A stretch of 64,000 bases of DNA. It comes from Psococerastis gibbosa (taxonomy: Eukaryota > Arthropoda > Insecta > Psocodea > Psocidae). The notes under the pieces were generated by a model. It was not told the DNA's origin, searched no databases, and saw nothing but the letters and a program-made list of their open reading frames with translations. The stretch spans positions 30,489,371-30,553,370 of the forward strand of contig OZ020487.1 of NCBI GenBank assembly GCA_963971405.1, given 5' to 3'. Positions 31,995 through 44,213 of the stretch are shown piece after piece. Position numbers and translations under genes: made by a program. Each line of letters begins with the position of its first letter. Position 1 is the first letter of the stretch.

Positions 31995-34439
31995 ACCCCT
32001 TGGCTACGGGCCTGGATTTGTAGGGAAAGTTGACTAGATAGAATGTCAACACAGCTCCAACAACCCGCCTTGCACGACCCACATTGTGTGTGTCCATAGC
32101 ATGCATACTCTCCTCCTAAACAGCAGTGCACACTGCCTCAGAGTGCAGCCGCCTTAAAGGCCACACTCTCATTCTCAACGTGCTTAATCTTATGTCTCTT
32201 ACGAGCTACTGCACTATTAATGATAAGATTCTGCTCAGTAAAGACTTAATTTATCGGCGGCTTTCGTGCGACGCAGCCCCCGATATATACCAGCGACAGA
32301 CTTACTTCCTAAGACGCCGAGTAGTTTTCTTAAAACGTGTTTTCCAGAAGAGGACTCTTCGCAACCTAAACTAGAGCAACGTACAAGCTCTTCAAATGTT
32401 AAGCAGTTCCTTGGTATCTGAGATGAATCCATCAGGCAACTACATGCATGCATTCACATGGTTGTCAGGTAGTTCGTCTCAGATCTCAAGCACCAACTTA
32501 TTGGACTTAGTTTTAATTCAGTTTGAAATGGAGTGGGTGACTGAAGTTTAATATTGGAATTCGCCAAATCACCAGTGAACTGACCAGTGCCATGGTCATT
32601 GGTCAGTTCAGCGGTGAATAAGGACTGACAATTAGGTGTAAGAGTTGCATAGCGAGAGAACGATAGGTAGCGCTGAGTCCAAGAAAAGTTGACTTTCGTG
32701 TCCAGAACGCATCCAGAGTGCACACCAGACAGAAGAGGGACGAAGGAGCCCTGGATATAAGAAGTTTCTTAGGGCGCTGCTCTTTGGTAAGGCAGTATAA
32801 TCTAGAAAGACGCAAGGCAGCTGGGTGGCGGTACGAGTCTAAAACCTACAATTCACATTCACATCTCATCACTTCACTTCACCAAAGACCTAATTTAAGC
32901 TTAAGCACTTTACAATATCACTGGTTCCTCTTCTTTTCTTCTTTCTTCCCGTTTCACAGTCACTTCACCTGATCCTAGACTCTCCGACACGCAGCTGCCC
33001 AAAAATACTAAATAAACATGGTAAGTCATGAAGACCTTCGTCGTTTTTCTGTCGTGCGTGACCTAGGTGAACAGCTGTTCATCCGACATGTCTACATTTC
33101 TTGCGCTCAACTACGAACGTAAGATCACCACACAACTCTGAATGCCTTAATCCAATAATCCACTCCCTGCCAATCCCAGTCGCATTACAAACTGTAGTTA
33201 AACCAGCATTTAAAGAACTTATAGGTTAGTTCTCATTTATTTTGCGAAGCAATCTTTTGGAAAGCACGTTAATAGATTTTCCCCAGCCCCTAATAAGAAG
33301 ACCTTGCCTGGCCTACAACGCAGACAGCACGCAGCAGCAGCTGATAAACCAAATCGGTACTGACGCTTTCGAATCTTACCATCAATAGACAGTAACTCTG
33401 GGACATAAGATTCAGCAAATCGAGAATGACAGTGCTACCTTCAAAGCTGCTGAAACCTAAGGACGGTATGAAATGCTGATGAGAAACAGAATGTGCGCTG
33501 CTATTTCATACACAACATGCACTGAGCAAGATATGCTGTAGAACCGGCCGACATTTCCATGTCAAATTTCCTACTAATCTGCTGTAGATGTTTTGCGGTC
33601 CCTTTATCTATATGCGACTTTTAAAAAAAAACTCTGCGAGAAATGTTTAGGTTAAAAGTAGGCACGGTAGGTCGCTATAAAGCTGTAAATTTATATACTA
33701 CTGTAACTATTAACTATTATAAATCTGAACAGCAAATCTTCCCAACGATCGAGCATCTATAAGGCGTATTCACTGTGTTGGGTTTACCCTAAGGGAAAGT
33801 AGGAAACTGAGGTAAGATTGAACTTAATAGAAAAACGATGCCATAAGGGAAACTGTTCTCCTAGCATTTCCACTTTACCCAACCCACGCTCTTGGGGAAT
33901 CCAAAACGGCCATGTTTGCTGTCAATTTGTATTTGAGTTTTGCTACTTATTTTTATTTAAATTAAAAAATTGATTCGATGAGATATTAATAAAAAGCAAC
34001 AAAAGGAAACATGTGCAAGAGGTGGACTACAGCAGATGTTCATAAATTAATAGCCAAAGGCAAAGAAACTTTGGAGGTAAGTTAGGTTAGGTTTTTATAT
34101 TTCTATGGTTGGCGGAGGTATCCTCAAGCTGAGTTATTTCTCTATTTTTCCTTTTCTACAAACACAGTGAATACGCCTTCCATTTGTAAGACTCCCATAC
34201 TTTTCTGGGCCCTTTCCCCCCGATGTTATTAATCAGTAATTATCTAGCTCAGTGATTCCCATTTGGTAGGTATCGTAGGTACTGTTTCCATGCAAGAACC
34301 CCGCCCTATTACATTAAATGAATCAGGCTCAGCGAGCCTCCGGGAATCTAATTTAATTTAAAATTTAATCTTGTGAGGATATCGAGAAATTGGTAAAATA
34401 AATTAACCATCAGCTTGCAGGTTTAAAAGGAAAACGCGG
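31995..34439. other. No gene assigned
   Basis: 32120-33000 is less AT-rich and has overlapping open frames on both strands, but no domain, splice-consistent chain or family match could be recognised. The remainder shows nothing clear. Confidence 0.3.
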
Positions 34440-34830
34440 CAAGGGTCATGAAATGATACGTTTTGTAGAAATTTTCCGGAAGTCGAACATTGGTTGCCGT
34501 CTCAATAGGTAGATGAATCTCCCCAAAATCTGCCCAGCTTTAAAACTTGTGGGAGTGTTAACACACACTCAGTTTTAGTACCGAGTTATTTTTGGTTTCC
34601 TATTTGTACGCTAGTTTAAGGGAAGCTTTATTGTGATGGTCGAAATGTTGGATATCAACATTTCAACAGATTTACACGATTTGAGAACCCAGAACCCCAA
34701 AATCAATGTTTTTTTTAAAAACGGATACAAAAAAATTTTGTAGGCTACAAGCCTTTTACATGCTGCTATGTCTTCTTTGAGTGCAGAGATTGGACTTTCC
34801 CCAAACTTAACTAAGTCAATCAAGAAAAGT
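34440..34830 (+). repeat. Diverged fragment of the CAATTTATACG family
   Basis: TTTATTGTGATGGTCGAAAT, CAACAGATTTACACGATTTG and AGAACCCAGAACCCCAAAA match, with changes, the 44240-44320 part of the family. Confidence 0.4.
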
Positions 34831-34839
34831 ACTGAGATT

Positions 34840-36288
34840 CATAGGACTTGAGTAAGCGCGGTAGCAATGGTGGAAATAATTCTGCTCGGAAACATTAAAA
34901 TATTCAAAATTGGTAGGTACCTTTGAAGTGGCCGCCGCGGGCCAACGTGCTGGCAAAACAATTGACTGAAATGTCCTGCCACCAGGTCCAGTTCATAGTC
35001 TCTAATAAATACAATTCGCGGGCGCCGTGGTCAACGGGTGAGGTTGTCCCAGAGAAGAGGCTTCAAGGATGCGGCGAGGATGGACTTCTGACGACGGCGA
35101 TGATGACTCCGGATCTTAACTCGTCGCTAACGTTGGTCGTGGACTGCATGGAAGCGGGGTGTAGACTGCTTCTTTACCTCTTGCTCTAGTCAGACTGAAA
35201 AGAAAATCAGAAAGGTTTTAAATTACCTATCATCTCCTTTTTTACTTCAAAAGTTTCCCATTTATCCCACTTTCCTATAGAATTACCTCTTCTGATTGCG
35301 CAGCCAATTTCCAATTATAGCGCCAACATTTAATTTGTAAAGAATCCTCGCTCGGACTGTTGATTGGTTGGCTTCGGTAGAGCATTCATTCCTGCCATAA
35401 ATAATGTTTGAATTTCCAGATTTACACAATTCCATTTCTTATTTAACGAAGTCAAGTTTTACAGGAAAAATAGACCATAGAGCTATCAATTAATTACATT
35501 TTTTATCTAGATTTAAAAATGTCGCGGTACGCCAGCAAATTGGGCTTAAGGCCTGAGGACTTGTAGAATGCACATTATTTACTTTCTGATCACTTAGGAG
35601 GACTAGGCTAGGACGTGGTATAAAATTTTTACTTTTTATGTCGAGCTTGGAACCGTTCGGCTTTCGGCATAATGGACTAAGCTTGGGCGTTTTGGCCATT
35701 TATCCTCAAGCGAAAAAAATGTAATTAAGATAAGCTTGCTGTCAATTTTTTTGTTTTATTAATATTTAGCCGCGGAATGTTTGTGGTTTGCTAAAATATT
35801 CACCAGGGACATTTTAAATTAATCAATTTTAAACATATTTCTTAAAAATAGCTCCTAAAAATGTCTTTTAAAATAAAAGTTCGGTTAAGGGAAAAAAAAA
35901 TATCTCAATTTTAATAAAAATGACGAATTGATCGGATCTTCAACTACTGCTCCAATGGCAATACGTTAAATTTATAGAGGAATTTTCCTAAAACTACATA
36001 CAGTATATATAGCCTACCTTATTGTGCGGACCGTCGTACCAGGGGCCAAGTCCAAGAAAAAGAGACATGACGAACCGATGAGAAACTAGGCATGTAGGTT
36101 AGTAAAAGATCCGGTCTTGATCAGTACTCGACATATTTTGTGCTCAGAATCATGCCCATGAGTTGTCTCGTTATAATACATTATTTCAGACAGCTCCGCG
36201 CAGCCTCGTCTGTGTCTCGTCTCGCATCTTTCTGAAAATGGAAATAGAAATTAATTATTTAACAAAATGTAACTAAAAAACTACATTA
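34840..36288. other. No gene assigned; GC-richer block at 34920-35190
   Basis: 34923-35189 is GC-rich for this window and open on the + strand, but the predicted peptide is unlike any family I know. The rest is AT-rich with no support for genes. Confidence 0.3.
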
Positions 36289-36416
36289 CTGCGGGCCTAC
36301 TACGGTGATTATTTTTAATCTGGGATTATAAATGTAAACAAGGTAATTTTTGAATGGAATGTGATATTCAAAATGGTCCTGTTCACATTTTTAACCCCAT
36401 AAACGTAGGCCCGCAG
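36289..36416. repeat. 128-bp MITE with CTGCGGGCCTAC ends
   Basis: CTGCGGGCCTAC at the left is the inverse of GTAGGCCCGCAG at the right. Inner parts AATCTGGGATTATAAATGT and ACATTTTTAACCCCAT also face each other. Confidence 0.65.
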
Positions 36417-37238
36417 TTAATCAAATGGAAATGGAAGAGAGTCCAAAGGGCGGAGTCCCGTACTGGTCCCCTTTTAAAATAAAAAATATATAATATTATC
36501 ATATGTGCCGGATATAAATAATAGTTCCCGTTCGTGGTAACAGACCAATTTCTCTCCAGATTTTATGAGATTTTAACAGTATTCACGCGGATGTTTATTA
36601 TATCTGTAGCTTTTGATTGTGAATAACTATTGCTTGACAAACTATACTGCATTGGTGCAAACAGACTCCCGCATAATTTACTGCAATCTTATCTCACAGA
36701 TTGTACTCAATTTGTAGAAACCTACGGCAGCCTAACTAAAGATAATATTAACCATGCAGTTGGGGGACACATATTAACAAACAGCCGACGCCTATGGTCT
36801 AAAGGGGCCATTAACGCTATTTTTCACTCGGAATAAACTGCAACAAAAGCCGTTGTCCCCTAGGGCTCTGTTTTATGCCCAATTTTGTGCCTCATTTATG
36901 TCAATGATATGTTCAACTTAATTTCACAATTATCTTCCATTTCCCGATCACTGACAACTTCTTCATTGGCTACAGCTCCAGTTGCTGCATCTCCAGACAT
37001 TTTAAAAGTGGAACTGGCCCCGACTAATAAGAGTAAGTAAGTCCTTTTGGAATTTGTTACCTCACACCTTCAAAGAACAAGCAATTTAAATCCACACTCA
37101 AAGTGTTTCTTATCCAAAGTGTTTTTTATACAACGGACGAAATAACGGCAGCTATCTCAAATATCATTTAGAATAGAATTTGTAACTGAAAGAGTTTTGC
37201 CACTGGGCTGGTCCTTTGGCCTTGCCAGCAGTTCTTTT
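36417..37238. other. No gene seen
   Basis: Short unassigned frames only. Confidence 0.3.
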
Positions 37239-37457
37239 TTAGCGGTGGCCTGACGGCAGGAATGACGCAAGTTGATTTCGATTCGAACCGTTATTAGGCA
37301 GCTGCAGCTGAAGTAGGTCCACTCGCCGGCGCCTCTCGCCTTTTTCATTGATCGTGTACAGCGACTGTTCACTTAAGGCATATATTGATAAGACATTTCC
37401 AGAAGTACTACTTGATAGCCACTGCCCACCACTGCATCGGTTTATGGCGTTCCACCC
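37239..37457 (-). CDS. Candidate terminal exon of an unidentified host gene
   Basis: On the minus strand TATGTTTTCCAG ends at 37458. An open frame then runs from GGG TGG AAC GCC to a TAA at 37239-37241, 72 residues. The peptide contains GQWLSSSTSGNVLSIYALSE, which has the look of a WD40-type strand pattern, and ends NGSNRNQLASFLPSGHR. The block is GC-richer than its surroundings. I do not recognise the protein. It could be the last exon of a gene that continues at higher coordinates. Confidence 0.3.
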   Translation of the reverse strand, partial: GWNAINRCSGGQWLSSSTSGNVLSIYALSEQSLYTINEKGERRRRVDLLQLQLPNNGSNRNQLASFLPSGHR

Positions 37458-38685
37458 CTGGAAAACATAGTTTCACATTAAAAGACAAATAATTCAAATA
37501 ATAAAGTGCATTAACAAAATCAAATTTCACAGTAAGTATCCATGATAGACCAATAAAAATTCTCATCCTTTAGAAGAAATACTCAAAATTTTGTCACACC
37601 GACTAGCGGCCGTTTTTTATCTCCTTTCTCCCGATACGCTCGCTGCCCGTTAATTATTGCAATAAAGCAATTTGGATAGGCTAATTGTGTTAGAGAGAGG
37701 CTAATTTTTGGACCATCGATTTCTTTTTACATTAATTAATGTAGTAGTTTTCATTAATGTGAAGAAAAAACACTAGGTTGATTCCCTTTGATGGTTTGGT
37801 TTTAGGAACAAAAACTGATATTCGTAATTGCTGAAAAGCAAAATCAATTGCTCCAAAAGCTCAAATTGCTTGAAAATAACTAAAAAGATAAATTTTATGA
37901 GCCTTTTTATCGATGTATTCTATTGTAACTTCAGCGGGCCTACTTTACCATTTAGTATTAACTTATTCTACGGGGAAAAAGATGTTAACTATAATGGATA
38001 ATTTACACCTCGACGCATTTCATGCCATTATTATAGTGTGGCAATATATTTATGCATATCGTATATGCTTGTTCTAGGCTATGGAAATTTCCCATCGATC
38101 AATCCAGTGCTTTAGATTTGGGGAAATTCGAGGATTTATAGGACAATTAGTATTCTCCATGGAGCTGCTCATAATCATCATGTAGTACACACCTACAGTT
38201 ACACAACTATTAGTTAAATAGGAAAGCATACCTACTAATAAAAATAATAAAAACAACTTTGCATGAATTCCACTAATTATATTTATTATATTATATTGTG
38301 ACAGCATAAATGTAATTAGTGCAAAGTTGATTTTATTATTTTCATTAGTAATGTATCACTTCCACGAAGACACTGGAGAAGCTCTTACATGGAAAGCATA
38401 CGTTGATAAATGGACACAGATGCATTTTCCTCGATTTGGCGACTCCAATGCCGAGATCCTAAAATGGGATTCAGCTGCATAGTAGTTTATAATAAGTGCC
38501 AGCAGACATTATGAAGTCACAATTAGTTTCTTTAACTGCAGTCCATTAAGCCTAAAGGTTATGAAAATATTATTTAAAGTGGCTTACCTTCAACAGAAAG
38601 TGGCAGAAATTGAGGAAGTAGTACCCATATGCTTCTCCCAACGGCAATGTACAAAGTCACGAGACCCAAGCAGCACACGCAATTG
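37458..38685. other. Possible intron; no feature assigned
   Basis: If the two minus-strand exon candidates belong together, this is the intron between them. A piece similar to 6113-6150 (CACTTCCACGAAG) lies at about 38352. Confidence 0.3.
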
Positions 38686-38907
38686 TCAGATATAGTAGAA
38701 ACCCAGCGTCATAATTTTCGGTAGGCGTGATATAATGCAAGCATGACAGGAAACGCCGGTAGCGACGTCCAAGACACCACAGGAAGGACGAATTAGAAAC
38801 TGATCTCCAAAAAGTTGGGAGTCCGTGCATGGTGAGGCGATGTTAAAGAGTTGGCTCATCGAATGTTGTGCAGCCGGAGTAAGAAGAAGGTAGTTAAGCG
38901 CGTGTAC
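38686..38907 (-). CDS. Candidate internal exon of an unidentified host gene
   Basis: On the minus strand TTTATTTTTGCAG ends at 38908, giving a strong acceptor. The frame reads VHALNYLLLTPAAQ.. and ..LFGDQFLIRPSCGVLDVAT before a stop at 38686. The true 3' edge is probably earlier, since a donor such as GTGTCT within the frame could end the exon. The peptide is hydrophobic and strand-rich, compatible with a beta-propeller blade, but I do not recognise it. The Copia element at 39228 lies just upstream. Confidence 0.28.
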   Translation of the reverse strand, partial: VHALNYLLLTPAAQHSMSQLFNIASPCTDSQLFGDQFLIRPSCGVLDVATGVSCHACIISRLPKIMTLGFYYI

Positions 38908-39227
38908 CTGCAAAAATAAAATTAATTAAATAATAATAATCAATAGCTAAATTATTGCAGGAAAATTGTATTTGCCTCGTAACAAGGGTGGCTTCATTTC
39001 GAGCTTATAGTAACAAACCTTTCCAAAAATAAAATAAATTTTGATTCACCATGATCCTTACTAGACTACCTACCTACTAAAAGGGCAGGCATTATTATTA
39101 TGGCATCTAGATCACAAAATATTTTATACAAATAGCCCTGCATTTTTGACGAAATTGATTAATTATGTATGCAGACTACAGGGGCGTAAAGTTGGGGGGG
39201 GGGCACGGTCCTACTTGCCCCCCCCCC

Positions 39228-39485
39228 TGTTGAAATAAATTTTTTAAATTATAATTTTTGCTATTTCATAATAAAATAATAATAAAATTAAAAATAATAA
39301 TAATGAAAATAAATATTAATTTAATAATATTTTTGTTTGTCTATGACATTGTCTGTGACACTGTTTAGAGTTTACAATGTTTTTTTTACTTCCTTGCTAC
39401 AAAGATGGCGAATACACAATATTAATTCAAAGTGTGATATTTTTTTATCTATAAATTTAAAACCGATCCAAGGCATAACCCAACA
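39228..39485 (+). repeat. 5' LTR of the Copia element
   Basis: 258 bp, TGTTG..CAACA, AT-rich, and matching the 3' LTR by eye over the full length. Confidence 0.95.
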
Positions 39486-39614
39486 GGTTATGGGCCCAGA
39501 TAAATCGGGAAACCAAGATGTTCCGTAAAATCAATTAAAAAGAAAAATTAAAAATAATAATTAAAATTGTCGCGTGTGCAAAGTGCTTGTGTAACCTAAT
39601 CTTACCAGTACACC

Positions 39615-42600
39615 ATGCACGAAGACGTAAAAATTGAAAAATTAAATGGTCCAAACTACCTCACGTGGAAATTTCAAATAGATGTCATCTTAAAATCGAT
39701 ATATGCGTACGACATTGCAACCGGAACGGAACCTTTACCAAGTATCCTTACCAAGGATAAAAAAGATGATACATCGTGGATAAAAACTGACATAAAAGCT
39801 CAACGACTAATTGTAACCTCAGTGGATAGCAGCCAAATTGTGCATTTACTAACATGTACAACATCAGCCGAAATGTATAAAGCATTAAATGATCTCTACA
39901 ATAAGGACACTCATCAACAAAAATGTTCTCTTCTAACGGATTTTTACAACTTTAAATTGGAAGATGTCAACAAGGGAATTGCTGAAATAAAAATAATTAT
40001 CCATAGACTAGCTTCATTGGGAGAAAAGTTAACAGACGAGATGGTTGTAACAAAGATTGTATCTTCTCTTCCCGAAAAATTCAACGCCTTCAGAAGTGCT
40101 TGGGAGTCAGTCACTGCAAAAGATAAGACGCTTGCCAATCTTTTTTCTCGCCTTCAATTAGAGGACGAACGATGTGGAAACAACACAGTAGCATTCAAAA
40201 CACTAGCCCAAGGTAAAAGTACTCTATCTAATTCTAATTTTAAAAATAAAAATGAACTTTTCTGTACGTATTGCAAATTAAGAAATCATAGGATTGAAAA
40301 ATGTTTTAAAAAAGCTAGAGATGAAAGAAATACGCTTTATTGCGGAATTTGTAAAAAGAGGAATTCGCACCGATCCTCAGAGTGTTTTTTCCGTAACAGA
40401 AATAGAGAAAATGGTGACAGCAATAATAATAAAGTTTTTTTGGTATCTAAAAATTCCAATTACTTTAATAATAATAAAAGTATTAGCTTAGCTGTCGATA
40501 GTGCAGCAAGTAAACATTTAGTTAATAATTTAAATTGTCTTGAGAATAGTAATCCTGCAATATCAAAATTCAGTTTAGCAAAAAAGAATGAATCCTTATT
40601 TGGAACGGCCATAGGAACATTAAAGAGTGAGAGTGTGACATTAAACAATGTAGTTTACGTACCGGAGTTATCTCAAAATCTTCTTTCTGTTAAAAAAATC
40701 ACCGATAAAGGTGGGTTTGTATTATTTTCAAAAGGAAACGTAGAAATTATTAATTCAAAATTCGAAACTGTCATGGAAGGTAAAGAAAATAACGGTTTGT
40801 TCGTTGTTAATTTAAAATATGGTAAAAACCAAAATTTAAAAAATAGAGAAAATATTTTTTCTGTGAATGATTATGACGACATTTATGAATGGCATAGAAA
40901 ATTAGGTCATATTAGTTTTAAAAATTTGCAAAGACTTGCAACAATGTCAGATGGAATAAAAATAACTAAAAATTCTTTAGATATTAAAAATTGTGAAATT
41001 TGTATTAAAGCTCGACATGCTCGTGATCCCTTTAGTGGAAATTTAAAGCGTGCTACTCGAATGCTCGAAATAATTCATAGTGACGTCGAAGGTCCCTTTG
41101 AAATTGAATCTATTGATCAATGCAAATATTATGTATCAATAATTGATGATTTTACGTGTTATAGTGAAGTACATCCTATAAAAGCAAAATCAGATGCAGC
41201 AAATGTTATAAAAAATTTTATTTTGCGAGCCGAAAATGAAAAAGGTTTAAAAGTATGCAGATTTAAATGTGACGGTGGAGGTGAATACCTGCCATTAAAA
41301 CAATGGTTTTATAATAGAGGAATATTTTTTGATGTAACTGCTAGTTATAGTCCTCAAATGAACCCTCGTTCAGAAAGATTAAATCGGACAATTACTGAAA
41401 AAATAAGAAGTTTACTCTTTGATAGTAATGTTAATAAAAATTTATGGAGTGAAGCGGCTAAGACAAGTTGTTTTTTACTTAATCGCAGTCCAACAGTTAA
41501 TAGCAAGGCAACGCCTATAGAAAATTGGACTGGAAAAAGACCAGATTTAAAAAATTTAAAAATTTTTGGTTCTGAAGCTTATGCCAAAATTCTACCTCGT
41601 GTTAAGAAGCTTGATGAAAGATCAAGAAAATTGATATTCGTTGGTTATAATCATAATGGTTATCGTTTGTTTGACCCAAACATTAAAAAGATTGTTATTT
41701 CTAGGGATGTTATTTTTCCTGAAAATTCACTTAAAATTAAAAATAAGCTAAAACCTGAAGAAATGGTAAAACTTGATTTTAATGTTTCAGAATTTTTCAA
41801 GGATTCAGAGTCTGAATCAGACAAGCACCAAGTGAGCCCACGTAGAGTCAATGAATCTGTGGAGGAAATAATCAGTGAAAATGATGCTGACGGTGAGTCT
41901 GAATCAGAACCTGAAACTCCAAAGGAATACCCTTATAAATTAAGAAGTAGAATTAATCTACGGAAACCTGCTACACTTGATGATTGTGAAACTAATTTAA
42001 CTGATCTATTTGATGATAGCGTATATTTAACGTTTGAAGAAGCCGTAAAAGGCAATGAATGTAAAGAATGGGTAGATGCTGTAGAGAAGGAGAAAGAATC
42101 GTTGATTTCTAATAAAACTTGGATTTATATTCCAAAAGCAGAAGCTGAAAATAATAAGATTTTGACTTCTCGCTGGATTTTTCGCAAAAAAGATAATAAT
42201 ACTTTTAAAGCCAGACTCGTTGTAAGAGGTTTCGAACAAGAAAATGGCATAGATTTTACCGATATATTTAGTCCAGTGGTAGATTCAAATAGTTTACGAT
42301 TGTTATTTGCTTTAGCAGCAAAGAAAAAAATGCTAATTGCTTCATTTGATATAAAATCTGCATTTTTAAATAGCGATCTTAATGAGAAAATTTTTATGCA
42401 TATTCCGGAAGGATTTAAAAACGCTAAAAACAAAGACAAAGTATGTCTATTAAAAAAGTCATTGTACGGACTTAAACAATCTCCAGCATTGTGGAATTCT
42501 AAGTTGAATGATTATTTATTATCGATTGGTTTACAGAGATTAAAATCAGATCCTTGTATTTATTGTAATACTGATAAAAGCTTGATAATTTCAATTCATG

Positions 42601-43511
42601 TTGATGATGGATTAATAATAAGTAAAAATGAATTGATGTTGAATGATTTTGTAAAAAAGCTAAGCAAACTTTGCGAAGTTACCTATAACAAAGACATAAA
42701 GAAATATGTAGGTATTGAAATTTTGAGAATTAAAGCTGGTATAAAAATTAGCCAGGAGAAATATGTTGAAAACATGCTTAAAACTTATAATATGTCGGAA
42801 GCAAATTCTGTTAAAACTCCAATATGTAATCAAAAGTCAGATAACAGTAAAAATATATCCTTTCCATACCGCGAAGCAGTCGGTAGTCTCTTATATTGTT
42901 CTACTAAAACACGACCAGATATAACTTTCAGTGTGAATTATGAAAGTCGTTGTATTGAACCTAAAACTGATAATGTTTCCGATGTAAAAAGAACTTTAAG
43001 ATATTTAAAAGGTACAAAGAATTTAGGAATAACTTATAATGGTTCAAATTGTAATAAACTAATTGCATATTCAGATGCAAGTTACGCAGATGATGAAATA
43101 TCTCGGAAAAGTACCACAGGTTTCGTGATTTACTATTGTGGCGGACCTGTAGCTTGGTGTTCAAAGAAACAAAATATTGTAACACTTTCCACTACTGAAG
43201 CTGAATATATAGCAGCTGCAGAATGTCTAAAAATGTGTTTGTTTTTGAAATCTTTAATCCAGGAATTAACTGGTGAAAAATTGGAAATCTTACTATTTGT
43301 TGATAATACTAGTACAATTGAAGTAATGAAAACTGGTTGTGGAAAACGAACAAAGCACATAGATGTAAGATATAAATTTATTACTGATCTAGTAAAGAAC
43401 AAGGTAGTAGAAGTAAAACATGTTCCAAGTAGTGAACAAGCAGCAGATATTTTTACAAAAGCTCTACCTAATTCTTCATTTGAAAAGTTTAGAAAAATGC
43501 TTGTTGATTAA
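39615..43511 (+). CDS. Copia Gag-Pol polyprotein, 1298 aa
   Basis: A single frame carries the parts in Copia order. First is a Gag domain beginning MHEDVKIEKLNGPNYLTWKF (about residues 1-200). Then come one or two zinc knuckles (CTYCKLRNHRIEKC and a second CGIC.. motif, about 217-258). A protease region follows (about 290-390), then an integrase with the GAG-pre-integrase WHRKLGHIS and a core ending near residue 700. Reverse transcriptase is at about 830-1090 and RNase H at about 1155-1290. Integrase before reverse transcriptase separates it from Gypsy-type elements. The length is normal for arthropod Copia elements. It belongs to the element, not the host. Confidence 0.95.
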   Translation: MHEDVKIEKLNGPNYLTWKFQIDVILKSIYAYDIATGTEPLPSILTKDKKDDTSWIKTDIKAQRLIVTSVDSSQIVHLLTCTTSAEMYKALNDLYNKDTHQQKCSLLTDFYNFKLEDVNKGIAEIKIIIHRLASLGEKLTDEMVVTKIVSSLPEKFNAFRSAWESVTAKDKTLANLFSRLQLEDERCGNNTVAFKTLAQGKSTLSNSNFKNKNELFCTYCKLRNHRIEKCFKKARDERNTLYCGICKKRNSHRSSECFFRNRNRENGDSNNNKVFLVSKNSNYFNNNKSISLAVDSAASKHLVNNLNCLENSNPAISKFSLAKKNESLFGTAIGTLKSESVTLNNVVYVPELSQNLLSVKKITDKGGFVLFSKGNVEIINSKFETVMEGKENNGLFVVNLKYGKNQNLKNRENIFSVNDYDDIYEWHRKLGHISFKNLQRLATMSDGIKITKNSLDIKNCEICIKARHARDPFSGNLKRATRMLEIIHSDVEGPFEIESIDQCKYYVSIIDDFTCYSEVHPIKAKSDAANVIKNFILRAENEKGLKVCRFKCDGGGEYLPLKQWFYNRGIFFDVTASYSPQMNPRSERLNRTITEKIRSLLFDSNVNKNLWSEAAKTSCFLLNRSPTVNSKATPIENWTGKRPDLKNLKIFGSEAYAKILPRVKKLDERSRKLIFVGYNHNGYRLFDPNIKKIVISRDVIFPENSLKIKNKLKPEEMVKLDFNVSEFFKDSESESDKHQVSPRRVNESVEEIISENDADGESESEPETPKEYPYKLRSRINLRKPATLDDCETNLTDLFDDSVYLTFEEAVKGNECKEWVDAVEKEKESLISNKTWIYIPKAEAENNKILTSRWIFRKKDNNTFKARLVVRGFEQENGIDFTDIFSPVVDSNSLRLLFALAAKKKMLIASFDIKSAFLNSDLNEKIFMHIPEGFKNAKNKDKVCLLKKSLYGLKQSPALWNSKLNDYLLSIGLQRLKSDPCIYCNTDKSLIISIHVDDGLIISKNELMLNDFVKKLSKLCEVTYNKDIKKYVGIEILRIKAGIKISQEKYVENMLKTYNMSEANSVKTPICNQKSDNSKNISFPYREAVGSLLYCSTKTRPDITFSVNYESRCIEPKTDNVSDVKRTLRYLKGTKNLGITYNGSNCNKLIAYSDASYADDEISRKSTTGFVIYYCGGPVAWCSKKQNIVTLSTTEAEYIAAAECLKMCLFLKSLIQELTGEKLEILLFVDNTSTIEVMKTGCGKRTKHIDVRYKFITDLVKNKVVEVKHVPSSEQAADIFTKALPNSSFEKFRKMLVD

Positions 43512-43604
43512 ACTTTTTATTGTATTTCTATATAATGAAGGAATTTTATTTTATTTTACTAAAAGTTTGGAATTTAATTATTCATGCAAAAATTAAGGGG
43601 AGGA

Positions 43605-43862
43605 TGTTGAAATAAATTTTTTAAATTATAATTTTTGCTATTTCATAATAAAATAATAATAAAATTAAAAATAATAATAATGAAAATAAATATTAATTTA
43701 ATAATATTTTTGTTTGTCTATGACATTGTCTGTGACACTGTTTAGAGTTTACAATGTTTTTTTTACTTCCTTGCTACAAAGATGGCGAATACACAATATT
43801 AATTCAAAGTGTGATATTTTTTTATCTATAAATTTAAAACCGATCCAAGGCATAACCCAACA
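43605..43862 (+). repeat. 3' LTR of the Copia element
   Basis: Same 258-bp sequence as the 5' LTR, followed directly by the poly-C target run. Confidence 0.95.
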
Positions 43863-44213
43863 CCCCCCCCCCCACAGCCTCGAGCAATGTGAGACGTGGT
43901 TCATACTTCATGGTCCCCTTGGCAGCAATATGAATGTAAGCATTCCTTTTTTATCTTTGTAAAATCTACAGCTATACCTACTTTGCAACTATTAAAATGC
44001 GTAAAACCCTACAATTTTGCTCTTATACTACCAATTTTTTCTTATCTGTATGCTGTATACTGTATGCCCTGTAACAAGCCGTGTCTAATTGTCTTACTGA
44101 TCTTGGCAACTTATTGTACTAACCGACCACGATAGATAGGATGGCATTTGGAGCACTTTGTTTATTCTAAAACTTGTATAAGCGGAACACCGAGTTTCTT
44201 TGATTGCTTTCCA

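Larger units (their letters stand above)
39228..43862 (+). mobile_element. Copia-family LTR retrotransposon, 4635 bp, looks whole
   Basis: Two 258-bp LTRs (39228-39485 and 43605-43862) begin TGTTGAAATAAA and end ATAACCCAACA; I see no differences between them. Immediately inside the left LTR is GGTTATGGGCCCAG, a primer site like that of Drosophila copia, which pairs with the inside of initiator tRNA-Met. A purine tract (AATTAAGGGGAGGA) precedes the right LTR. One long frame fills the middle. It sits in a poly-C run, so the 5-bp target copy is CCCCC on both sides. Matching LTRs indicate a very recent insertion. Confidence 0.95.

Noticed and set aside
32120-33000. A decayed retroelement pol or a host exon cluster
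   Set aside because: I tried to read polymerase, integrase and RNase H motifs on both strands and found none that I can support.
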